DNA of 64,000 nt, from assembly GCA_964645205.1 (NCBI GenBank), contig CAZYBO010000004.1:124001-188000 (forward strand). The letters run 5' to 3'. Origin of the DNA: CAZYBO01 sp964645205. GTDB lineage: Bacteria; Pseudomonadota; Alphaproteobacteria; Rickettsiales; SXRF01. Positions 16,263 through 23,681 of this stretch are shown here, piece after piece. Position 1 is the stretch's first letter; each line of letters opens with the position of its first letter. The notes beneath the pieces were generated by a model. It made no database searches and was not told the origin of the DNA. It saw nothing but the letters and a program-made list of their open reading frames with translations. The position numbers and the translations under genes are program-made.

Positions 16263-17009
16263 TTATGCCGCCTTTTGTTGAGACATAGAGAGCAACTCGT
16301 TTTGTAGGCTGGCGGTGAATGCAGGCTCCAGCTTCAATGCTTTTGCAAGGTATACCAGATAGTCCTGCTCACGGGCGCACTGGCTGTCACACACCAGCAA
16401 AGCGGCAAGATAAATCTGTGCGGATTCTTCCGGCGTTTTGGCGGCGGCGGCGATGCTATTCACATCTTGCGTATTTGCCATTTCCTGCATCAGCAGGGCT
16501 TTTTCCTGAGCACCTACACCAGCCGATTCCAGCTGCCCCATGATTTTCTGGCTTTCCGCAGCATCCATATGCCCATCGGCTTTAGCAGCGGCGATCATGG
16601 CGCGGATAATCGCAAGTGGCAGGTCGGGATTAGCCAGCGTTGCTGAGGGAGCGGGCAGCGATGCATTCTGCACCTGAGTGCCCGCTAGCAAGCCGGAAAT
16701 AAGGCTACTCGCTTGTGTTGCCATGCCCGTGGCAGAGGTTTTTACCGCATCCACAACACTGGCATTGCCTCCCGTCGCTTTCTGCTGCTGATAATTGCCA
16801 AAGGCTTTGTAGGCCAACGTTCCGAGCAACGCCAGCCCGCCGACCTTAGCAACGGCTTCTACCGTATCCCTACCACCGCCTAGTAGCGAGGTGGCAACGC
16901 CGCCTGTGAGCAATCCGGCAGCGAAATTCTTGGTAGCCATGCCGCCGAGCATTTTGCCGACCAGTCCGTTGGAATCGATATTGGCGAGTAAGTTTTTAGC
17001 ATCTAACAT
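16263..17009 (-). CDS. DUF533 (YebE/TerB-like) membrane-associated protein
   Basis: 248 residues from the ATG at 17009 (MLDAKNLLANI), with AGGAG 6 bp upstream. N-terminal Gly-rich region with a weak membrane segment (AAGLLTGGVATSLLGGG, AKVGGLALLGTLAYKAF), then a helical DUF533 domain from about residue 125 (LPLAIIRAMIAAAKADGHMD in part, ESQKIMGQLE, YLAALLVCD). The ADGHMD-type acidic turn is shared with TerB-like domains. Role unknown, often linked to envelope or tellurite stress. It precedes the channel gene by 6 bp. Confidence 0.85.
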   Translation of the reverse strand: MLDAKNLLANIDSNGLVGKMLGGMATKNFAAGLLTGGVATSLLGGGRDTVEAVAKVGGLALLGTLAYKAFGNYQQQKATGGNASVVDAVKTSATGMATQASSLISGLLAGTQVQNASLPAPSATLANPDLPLAIIRAMIAAAKADGHMDAAESQKIMGQLESAGVGAQEKALLMQEMANTQDVNSIAAAAKTPEESAQIYLAALLVCDSQCAREQDYLVYLAKALKLEPAFTASLQNELLSMSQQKAA

Positions 17010-17028
17010 GAGTTTCTCCTTTTGTTGG

Positions 17029-18009
17029 TTAATGTAAAAATTGTTTCTCTCCGCGCGTTTTGTAGAGTGACACGAGCACACCGGCGAGAATGATGGCGAA
17101 GGTGACACCCAGCGAAATGCTCGCAGGGAATTTCTCCATACCCATTGCATCGGCGATGAAGGTTTTAGAGCCGATGAAGATCAGCACCCATGCCAGGGCA
17201 GGTTTCAGGTATTTGAAGCGGTGAATGATCGCAGCCAGTGCGAAGTACAGCGCGCGCAGGCCGAGAATGGCGAAGATGTTACTGGTGTAAACAATGTATG
17301 GATCAAGCGTGATGGTGAAAATGGCGGGTACGCTATCCACCGCGAAGATCAAATCCACGAACTCGATCAGGATTAGTGCCACCATGAGCGGCGTCATATA
17401 GGTCGCTTTTCTGCCAGTATTTTGATCCACTAACCGCACGGTGAATTTGTGGCCGTGCAGTTCGTTGGTGACGCGCATGTTATTGCGTAGGAATTTGAGT
17501 AGCGGGTTATTTTCGATGCTTGGCAGTTTGTCGCCAATGTAGAGCATCTTAATACCGGTAGCGATCAGGAACACCGCGAAGATGTACAGAATCCAGCTGA
17601 ACTCAGACACCAGTGTTGCACCAAGGCCAATCATGAGGGCGCGCAGCACGATCACGCCAAGAATGCCCCAGAACAGCACGCGGTGCTGATATTGATGCGG
17701 AATGGCGAAATAAGTGAATATCAGCGAGATGATGAATACATTGTCCATCGCCAGCGTTTTTTCGACGATGAATCCGGTGAGATATTCCTTGCCGCTTTGC
17801 GCGCCCAAGGAGTGCCATACCCACATGCCGAAGGCGAGCGCGATAGTAATGTAAAACGCGCTCATCCACAGGCTTTCCTTGATGCTGATCTCGCGCTGCT
17901 TGCGGTGAAGCACACCGAGGTCAAATGCCAGAAGCATCATCACGATGCCGATAAAGCTAGCCCACATCCAGATGGGCTTGCCCATCACGACATCAAAGAG
18001 AAATTCCAT
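17029..18009 (-). CDS. TerC/Alx-family integral membrane protein
   Basis: 326 residues with about nine transmembrane helices. Family motifs are clear: EKTLAMDNVFII with the membrane acidic residues, FWGILGVIVLRALMI in part, LILIEFVDLIFAVDSVPAIF in part, and ILGLRALYF. Alx/TerC proteins are tied to manganese export, pH response and metalation of secreted proteins. No yybP-ykoY-type Mn riboswitch is visible before it; it is 17 bp after the preceding gene and is inside the operon. Confidence 0.95.
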   Translation of the reverse strand: MEFLFDVVMGKPIWMWASFIGIVMMLLAFDLGVLHRKQREISIKESLWMSAFYITIALAFGMWVWHSLGAQSGKEYLTGFIVEKTLAMDNVFIISLIFTYFAIPHQYQHRVLFWGILGVIVLRALMIGLGATLVSEFSWILYIFAVFLIATGIKMLYIGDKLPSIENNPLLKFLRNNMRVTNELHGHKFTVRLVDQNTGRKATYMTPLMVALILIEFVDLIFAVDSVPAIFTITLDPYIVYTSNIFAILGLRALYFALAAIIHRFKYLKPALAWVLIFIGSKTFIADAMGMEKFPASISLGVTFAIILAGVLVSLYKTRGEKQFLH

Positions 18010-18026
18010 TAAGCCATTCCTTATTA

Positions 18027-18248
18027 TTACGTTTTTCTTTTTTTATTAGCCGCAGGATAATAACCTTCATCATCGAACCAGCGGGCAACCTGGTGCTCAT
18101 CCTTTTCACGTGCGATGTCGAGCAGTTTGTCCAGTTCGCCGCGATCCAGCCAAACGCCACGGCATTCGGTGCATACATCAATTAACACGCTATCCTTCAC
18201 TATTTCTTTGAAAGGCGCATAGCATACGGGGCAATCAAGTGCTGACAT
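18027..18248 (-). CDS. Small TFIIB-type zinc-ribbon protein
   Basis: 73 residues with CPVCYAPF at the N-terminus and CTECRGVWLDRGELDKLL, that is two CxxC knuckles followed by the GVWLDRGEL motif of the zf-TFIIB family. A basic tail (NKKRKT) ends it. Members of this family are often found beside TerC-like or envelope-stress genes, but no function is known. Spacing of 3 bp from the preceding gene. Confidence 0.88.
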   Translation of the reverse strand: MSALDCPVCYAPFKEIVKDSVLIDVCTECRGVWLDRGELDKLLDIAREKDEHQVARWFDDEGYYPAANKKRKT

Positions 18249-18251
18249 AAA

Positions 18252-18479
18252 TTACTCCTCATTACGCTGCATTTTCTCCAGTCGCTCGGCTTGATCCATG
18301 ATCCGCAGCGCGGCTGGGCTTAATATCACCATATCGCGCACCTCCGTTTTCACCGGTGGTGGCGTACCCACCACTGGTTGCCTCGGCGCGATACGCCCAC
18401 CCAGCCCATATCCAATCCCGTACAAATTCGGGAACTGGTATCCGGTATCTGGTGAAATGGCGCCCAGTGGTAAAATCAT
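18252..18479 (-). CDS. Hypothetical 75-residue protein
   Basis: Gly/Pro/Tyr-rich N-terminal half (SPDTGYQFPNLYGIGYGLGGR in parts) and a helical, charged C-terminal half (LRIMDQAERLEKMQRNEE). No signal peptide or recognised domain. AGGAGGAAACC precedes the ATG, a good ribosome binding site. It is embedded in the minus-strand operon between two other small genes. Confidence 0.65.
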   Translation of the reverse strand: MILPLGAISPDTGYQFPNLYGIGYGLGGRIAPRQPVVGTPPPVKTEVRDMVILSPAALRIMDQAERLEKMQRNEE

Positions 18480-18511
18480 GGTTTCCTCCTATTTCCTTTC
18501 TTAGCTTTCGG

Positions 18512-18718
18512 TTAATCAGTCGCCATGTCGCATACCCACTGCTCTTCGCGGGTCAACAGATAGTGTTTTTTCTCTCCTGTTGTTTCCTGCGCGGGCAAAC
18601 TCACCTTTACTATCTCCCGCGCTATGGCGGATGAGCGGATGGGTATTTGCTTAAGTGTCTGTTGGGCATGAGCAGTGGCCTCAGCGACATCGGCATAAAT
18701 CGGCATAGAGTTTTGCAT
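18512..18718 (-). CDS. Hypothetical 68-residue protein
   Basis: The start MQNSMPIYADVAEATAHAQQ was chosen at 18718 because AGGAG lies 8 bp upstream; longer in-frame starts have no such site. Helical N-terminal part, then KKHYLLTREEQWVCDMATD. No family recognised. The product is soluble and mildly charged. Located in the minus-strand island operon. Confidence 0.6.
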   Translation of the reverse strand: MQNSMPIYADVAEATAHAQQTLKQIPIRSSAIAREIVKVSLPAQETTGEKKHYLLTREEQWVCDMATD

Positions 18719-18728
18719 AATCATACTC

Positions 18729-19013
18729 CTATAAATGCTGTATTTTGAGTTGGCGGCAACGCTCATGCAGCAGCGCGATGTCGTCGCGGATGGATTGCAT
18801 CGTAGGAAAATGCAACCGCGCTTCAGCGGTAAGCTCCGAAAGCCTGTGCAGGATCGCGTCTTTCATACGTTTCAATTCCTGTATTTCCTCACGCAGTTTT
18901 CTTCTTAAGAACCCCCGCATACGGAGAATTCGGAATTCCATTTGCTTAAGCGACAAAGAAATCCGGTTGATTTCCTGACGCACGGAACGACTAAATGCTT
19001 TTAAGTTAGACAT
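18729..19013 (-). CDS. Basic coiled-coil protein, first gene of the minus-strand island operon
   Basis: 94 residues from the ATG at 19013, preceded by GAGGAGG at 10 bp. Nearly the whole chain is amphipathic helix with Leu/Ile heptads and many Arg/Lys (SVRQEINRISLSLKQMEFRI, LRRKLREEIQELKRM, LLHERCRQLKIQHL). No recognised domain. It leads a run of seven co-oriented genes ending with the ion channel, suggesting a scaffolding or regulatory role, which is only inference. Confidence 0.65.
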   Translation of the reverse strand: MSNLKAFSRSVRQEINRISLSLKQMEFRILRMRGFLRRKLREEIQELKRMKDAILHRLSELTAEARLHFPTMQSIRDDIALLHERCRQLKIQHL

Positions 19014-19252
19014 AACGATTAAACCTCCTCTGCTGTTAATTCCTGAAGAATTTAGCAAGTATGGCCGTAGGAAGTCCGTAGCGACTGGAAGCGAAAGCCG
19101 CTGTGGTGCAGTAAGCGCACATATACGGATTTTTTACACGGCGGCTACGCGGTTTAAGCGCGGTTATGCCCGGATCAATACAGCGATTTGGCAGGTATCA
19201 GCTTATATTCCAGATGAGGTCAACCCTCGACCAACTTTATGGAGACATGAAT
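19014..19252. promoter_or_regulatory. Divergent promoter region of the island
   Basis: 239 bp between the two island operons. No gene is seen. Both operons must start here or read from outside; I could not fix -10/-35 elements or a known operator. A short palindrome GGTC-N6-GACC is at 19219-19232. Confidence 0.45.
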
Positions 19253-19999
19253 ATGAATGACTACACCACGATAAACCGCCGTCCGGTGAGCGCGGCTCAG
19301 GCCGCCACCTACGATGCTGGGTTGCGGTCCTACATGCTTAATATTTATAACTATATGGCCAGCGGCCTGGTTCTTACCGGTATTGTCGCGCTGCTGGCTT
19401 CGCAGTCGCAGGCGTTCCTTAGTCTGATGTACGTCATGGAAAATGGCGCGATCACTGGCATGAAGCCACTGGCGTGGGTTGTGATGCTCGCGCCGCTCGG
19501 TATGGCCTTGGCGCTTGGATTTGGTGTGCAGCGTATGAGCACTACTGCCGCGCAAGCGGCCTTCTGGGGATTTGCCGTGGTGATGGGGTTATCGCTCACC
19601 AGCATATTCTTAAGCTACACCGGCACCAGCATTGCCCGCGTATTCTTCATCACCGCCGGTACGTTTGGTGCGATGAGCCTCTACGGATATACGACGAAGC
19701 GTGATCTATCCAAATTTGGCTCGTTTCTGATCATGGGCGTGATTGGCCTGATTATCGCCTCGCTGGTCAACATCTTCCTGCAAAGTTCGGCTTTGCAGTT
19801 CGCCGTGTCCGTGATCGGCGTGCTGGTTTTCACCGGCCTGACCGCATACGACACGCAAAGGCTCAAGGAGATGTATTACCAGTTCACGCTTGAAGGCGAA
19901 GCGATGGCCAAGGCCGTCATTATGGGCGCGCTGACGCTCTACCTCGATTTCATCAATATCTTCATAAGCCTGATGCACCTCATCGGCGAACGCAAATAA
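19253..19999 (+). CDS. Bax inhibitor-1 / YccA-family membrane protein
   Basis: 248 residues from the ATG at 19253, which has GGAGA 7 bp upstream; the ATG at 19247 is too close to that site. Seven hydrophobic helices, with the family features MLNIYNYMASGLVLTG, FFITAGTFGAMSLYGY, and the C-terminal LTAYDTQRLKEMYY plus LTLYLDFINIFISLMHLIG (pieces). BI-1 proteins are pH-sensitive calcium leak channels or protease (FtsH) modulators. First gene of the plus-strand stress operon. Confidence 0.95.
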   Translation: MNDYTTINRRPVSAAQAATYDAGLRSYMLNIYNYMASGLVLTGIVALLASQSQAFLSLMYVMENGAITGMKPLAWVVMLAPLGMALALGFGVQRMSTTAAQAAFWGFAVVMGLSLTSIFLSYTGTSIARVFFITAGTFGAMSLYGYTTKRDLSKFGSFLIMGVIGLIIASLVNIFLQSSALQFAVSVIGVLVFTGLTAYDTQRLKEMYYQFTLEGEAMAKAVIMGALTLYLDFINIFISLMHLIGERK

Positions 20000-20025
20000 A
20001 CTTATACCCAATAAAGGACGAAAAC

Positions 20026-20259
20026 ATGAGCACTCCTAAAATGAAAAACCGGGATATTGAAAAAACCTACACCACGGAGCAATTCGTGGAAAAGCTCCGC
20101 AGACTGGCGGATTGTCTGGAAAAGGGCGAAAGGTTCGATATCCAAATCGCAGGTGAGCGCATTTACGTTCCCAAGGATGCCATATTCAATATCGAGCATG
20201 AGCGCGAAGGACGCGAAGAAGAAATAGAATTCCAGATCAAATGGAATAGCGCTCGCTAA
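20026..20259 (+). CDS. Amphi-Trp domain protein
   Basis: 77 residues. The pattern FVEKLRRLADCLEKGERFDI, then IAGERIYVPKDA, and the acidic EREGREEEIEFQIKW ending in the tryptophan strand matches the amphi-Trp domain family, a short beta hairpin protein with no known role, often in archaea and stress loci. AAAGGA lies 8 bp before the start. It is in the plus-strand operon. Confidence 0.85.
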   Translation: MSTPKMKNRDIEKTYTTEQFVEKLRRLADCLEKGERFDIQIAGERIYVPKDAIFNIEHEREGREEEIEFQIKWNSAR

Positions 20260-20308
20260 TTGGCGTTTTAGAGATTAATACTGTTTAAAAACAATGGTAA
20301 GGCTGTTC

Positions 20309-21079
20309 ATGACACCGGAAAAAGAACAAGAGAAATTGTTTCGTGAAGCAGAGCGGGAAAAGTTTCTCTCCGCTTTGCTGTCATCCGTGTCGCATGATTT
20401 CAAAACACCACTTGTTACGGTTATTGGCGCGCTCAGTTCCTTGAAGGACATGGAGCATATACAGCGGCATTTTGAAAGCCGCGAGGTGGTGACGGGCGCA
20501 CTGGAAGAAGCGCAGAAACTAAATCGCTTCATCAATAATCTGATGGAGATCAGCCGCCTGGAGGCTGGGATGGAGGACATGCGCAAGGAAATCGTGAGCC
20601 TGCGCGATATGCTGGCGAGTGCGCTTAAATCGCTGTATCCGCTGATCGGCAAACAGCGATTTAGTATTCAGACAATGCCGGGATTTCCACTCCTCTGTGT
20701 CAACGCGGCGCTAATGGAACTCGTGTTCCTCAACCTGCTAGAAAACGCGGTCAAATATGGCCCTGCGGATGGTGAGGTGAAAGTCATCGCTTCCTTCGAT
20801 GCGAACGGCGCTACCATCGATATTGACGATGACGGCGAAGGGATACCCCAATCCGAGCGCGAGGCGATTTTTGTTAAATTCTATCGCGCCAAACATGGTG
20901 ATCGAAAGATCGCCGGAACGGGTTTAGGACTCTACATATGCCGAGGTATCGTGGAAGCACATGGTGGTAACATCACCGCCATTGACCCGCACGATGGCCA
21001 AGGCGCGTGTGTCCGCATTTCTTTGCCAAACAGCACTTTGATACCCATCGATATCGAAGAAGAAATGGAAGAATCATAA
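20309..21079 (+). CDS. Soluble KdpD-like histidine kinase core
   Basis: 256 residues from the ATG at 20309, with AAGG 6 bp upstream (an in-frame ATG at 20294 lacks one). It holds only the transmitter: HisKA with H29 in SVSHDFKTPLVTVIGAL, and an ATPase domain with N box NLLENAVKYG, G1 DDDGEGIP and G2 GTGLGLYICRG. The HDFKTPL motif and KdpE-like neighbour place it with KdpD. All sensory and membrane parts are absent, so it is a cytosolic kinase or needs a partner. Ends 3 bp before the response regulator gene. Confidence 0.88.
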   Translation: MTPEKEQEKLFREAEREKFLSALLSSVSHDFKTPLVTVIGALSSLKDMEHIQRHFESREVVTGALEEAQKLNRFINNLMEISRLEAGMEDMRKEIVSLRDMLASALKSLYPLIGKQRFSIQTMPGFPLLCVNAALMELVFLNLLENAVKYGPADGEVKVIASFDANGATIDIDDDGEGIPQSEREAIFVKFYRAKHGDRKIAGTGLGLYICRGIVEAHGGNITAIDPHDGQGACVRISLPNSTLIPIDIEEEMEES

Positions 21080-21082
21080 GCC

Positions 21083-21784
21083 ATGAGAACCACGCAGCCT
21101 AAAATACTAATTATAGAGGATGATCCGCAGATACGGAAATTCCTGACTATTACTCTCACCTCGCACGATTATGCAGTGATTCCCGCTGAAACTGGCGGTG
21201 AAGGTATCCGTCTTGCTACGTCAGTTAAGCCCGATGCGGTGCTGCTCGATTTAGGGCTTCCCGATATGGATGGAACGGAAGTGATTACCTCCATCCGCGA
21301 ATGGTCGAAAATGCCTATCATCGTTCTTTCGGTGCGCAGCCAGGAGGAGGAAAAGGTTAAGGCCTTCGATTTAGGAGCGAATGATTATGTGACCAAACCG
21401 TTCGGCACGGCGGAATTACTGGCGCGTATCCGTGCGAGCTTACGCGATGCCATCGTCGCGCAAGTGGAAGAAACAGAAATCAGTATTGGCGATCTACACA
21501 TCGATTTGATGAAGCGCATCGTTTCACTGCGCGGCGACCGCATCAAACTTTCGCCTAAAGAATTTAATTTGCTGAAAGTGCTGGCGATGAATGCAGGGAA
21601 ACTGCTGACACACAAACATCTTATGAAAGAAGTATGGGGCGAGGCCTATTCCGACGATAACCAGTATCTTCGTATCTATATCGCCCAGTTGCGCCAGAAA
21701 CTGGAAAAAGACCCGGCGCGTGACCAGTTTATCATTAATGAACCAGGTGTTGGCTACCGGCTGGAAGCCCCAGTGAAGGAATAA
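21083..21784 (+). CDS. OmpR/KdpE-family response regulator
   Basis: 233 residues: receiver domain with the acidic pair EDD at 12-14, phospho-acceptor D56 (LLDLGLPDMDG) and K in NDYVTKPFG; winged-helix DNA-binding domain with the tail motif LRIYIAQLRQKLE and GVGYRLEAP. It pairs with the kinase just upstream. No kdpFABC lies in the island, so the target is likely the stress operon itself or remote genes. Confidence 0.92.
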   Translation: MRTTQPKILIIEDDPQIRKFLTITLTSHDYAVIPAETGGEGIRLATSVKPDAVLLDLGLPDMDGTEVITSIREWSKMPIIVLSVRSQEEEKVKAFDLGANDYVTKPFGTAELLARIRASLRDAIVAQVEETEISIGDLHIDLMKRIVSLRGDRIKLSPKEFNLLKVLAMNAGKLLTHKHLMKEVWGEAYSDDNQYLRIYIAQLRQKLEKDPARDQFIINEPGVGYRLEAPVKE

Positions 21785-21836
21785 TAAAATATCGCCCCAC
21801 ACCGAATTCGATTAACAGCCAATGAGGAGCCTGTAA

Positions 21837-22706
21837 ATGTACCAGTCCATTTTTATCCCGCTTTCCAGCCACGGCGATCAGCTGCCAGCCCTTGCTTTCG
21901 GAGCCTCGCTCGCCGAGGCTTTTGACGCGGGTGCGGAGTGCACTTTCACCTCCAAATCGCTGCTTCTACTCGAAGGTGAGCAGAGCGACAAGATCGGAGA
22001 AATGTATCGCAAGGAAGGATACACCGCGTCCCAAAATCTTGCCGAGAAATTCTATCAGGAGCAGTTTGCCAAGCGCGCCAAACAGGTGCAGCAATGGTTT
22101 GAACTGAGCAAAGAAAAACTGGCTGGAGGTGGTCGCCTTGCATGGGAGGACTCGCTTGATTTGTTCGGTGAAACGGCGGAGCAGGTTCGTGATGAGTGCA
22201 GCTTCCATGATCTCACGGTGGCAAGCTATGACTTAAGCACGTCCATATTGGATGATATTGTCACAGGTGCGCTGTTTGCAACCGGCAGGCCACTGGTACT
22301 GGTGCGCTCGTTCCCTGAAGGTAAGGATTTGAGCAAGCTCACCGTGGTGCTCGCGTGGAAATTCACACCGCAGACGCTTCGCGCGCAGTGGCTGGCACTG
22401 CCAATACTGAAGAAAGCCGGGAAAGTGCTGATTGCCAACGTGGATGAAGGTGAAGAAACGCCATCCACCGAGGAACTGGCTAAACTGACCGCCTATCTCA
22501 AGCGGCACGGCATCAATGCCCACTCCCACACCATCAGCAATGTGAAAAGCCCCGCCGCCGCGCTTGAGCAGTATTACGCGGAGCAAAAGGCCGATCTCAT
22601 GGTGATGGGCGCATACTCGCATTCGCGCTTGCGTGAAATGGTGCTGGGTGGATTCACCCGCCATTTCCTTAACTCGCGCACCTGCAACCTGATGCTGGCG
22701 CATTAA
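21837..22706 (+). CDS. Universal stress protein (UspA family, tandem domains)
   Basis: 289 residues. First half starts MYQSIFIPLSSHGDQLPAL; second half from about residue 155 (LTVVLAWKFTPQTLRA) ends with the nucleotide-binding signature LMVMGAYSHSRLREMVLGGFTRHFL in pieces (MGAYSHSRLREM, GGFTRHFL). ATP-binding and stress-survival roles are typical for the family. AGGAG lies 9 bp before the ATG. Followed 18 bp later by a second usp gene. Confidence 0.9.
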   Translation: MYQSIFIPLSSHGDQLPALAFGASLAEAFDAGAECTFTSKSLLLLEGEQSDKIGEMYRKEGYTASQNLAEKFYQEQFAKRAKQVQQWFELSKEKLAGGGRLAWEDSLDLFGETAEQVRDECSFHDLTVASYDLSTSILDDIVTGALFATGRPLVLVRSFPEGKDLSKLTVVLAWKFTPQTLRAQWLALPILKKAGKVLIANVDEGEETPSTEELAKLTAYLKRHGINAHSHTISNVKSPAAALEQYYAEQKADLMVMGAYSHSRLREMVLGGFTRHFLNSRTCNLMLAH

Positions 22707-22724
22707 CAACACAAAGGAAAACAT

Positions 22725-23672
22725 ATGCAACGATTCAACAATATCCTGTTCGTCAGCCACGGCGTGACGGATGAAACCGAGGCACTCAAACAGGCACTGA
22801 GCCTTGCCCGTAATAACAAGGCGGAATTGAAGGCGGTGATCGTTTGTCCTGATTTCCCAAAGGAAATGGCGGACTACAGAGGAAAGTACGAGTCATCGCT
22901 AATTGAACAGTTGCAGGCTTCCATCCGCAAAACGCGTGAAGCGGTGAAGGTCAGCGAAGCGGATGTTCCAGTGCAGATTGAGGTGGAGAGCGGCGACACG
23001 CCAGCCATTCGCATCATCCGCCATGTAATTAAGGGATCGCATGATCTGGTCATCAAAGAAGCCGAGCCGAAGGTAAGCGGAAAAGGTTTCATGGCGATGG
23101 ATATGGAATTGCTGCGCAAATCCCCGTGTCCCGTGTGGCTGACGCGCCCAATCATCCGCCATCGAAACGAGATGAAGGTTGCGGTAGCGATTGACCCCGA
23201 AAGCGTGGCACCCGAAGGTCACGATTTATCGGTTAGACTGTTGCAACTCGCCAACTCCCTTGCCGCCAGCTGTTCCGGTGCGCTCGACATCGTTTCATGC
23301 TGGCACTTTGAGCATGAAGAATATCTGCGCGGCAGTACAACCGGATGGATCAGAATATCCAAAAATGAACTGGATGAGCTGGTTGCTAAAAGACAGAGTG
23401 AGCACCGGGCGATGTTGGATGCGCTGATACATGAATCCGCAATCACGGGTGGTGAATATCGCATTCAGCATGTCAAGGGGCTGCCTGAGCAAGCCATACC
23501 TGATTTTATTGAGAAGAACGGCATCGACATTCTGGTGATGGGTACGGTGGCACGCACGGGCATTTATAGTTTTGTCATCGGCAACACGGCGGAAAATATC
23601 CTGCAAAAACTGAGCTGTTCGCTACTGGCATTGAAACCGAATGGGTTTGTCTCACCTGTCAAAGCGTACTAA
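22725..23672 (+). CDS. Universal stress protein (UspA family, tandem domains)
   Basis: 315 residues with two Usp domains: MQRFNNILFVSHGVTDETEAL at the start, and MKVAVAIDPESVAPEG from about residue 146. The second domain ends IDILVMGTVARTGIYSFVIGNTAENIL (pieces), a good ATP-binding G-2x-G-9x-G-type motif. It is not a close copy of the preceding Usp. AAAGGA lies before the start. The ATPase gene follows 9 bp downstream, so translation is probably linked. Confidence 0.92.
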   Translation: MQRFNNILFVSHGVTDETEALKQALSLARNNKAELKAVIVCPDFPKEMADYRGKYESSLIEQLQASIRKTREAVKVSEADVPVQIEVESGDTPAIRIIRHVIKGSHDLVIKEAEPKVSGKGFMAMDMELLRKSPCPVWLTRPIIRHRNEMKVAVAIDPESVAPEGHDLSVRLLQLANSLAASCSGALDIVSCWHFEHEEYLRGSTTGWIRISKNELDELVAKRQSEHRAMLDALIHESAITGGEYRIQHVKGLPEQAIPDFIEKNGIDILVMGTVARTGIYSFVIGNTAENILQKLSCSLLALKPNGFVSPVKAY

Positions 23673-23681
23673 ACATATGGA

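Noticed and set aside
17029..18009. yybP-ykoY Mn riboswitch in front of the TerC-like gene
   Set aside because: Only 17 bp separate it from the upstream gene, too short for this RNA.
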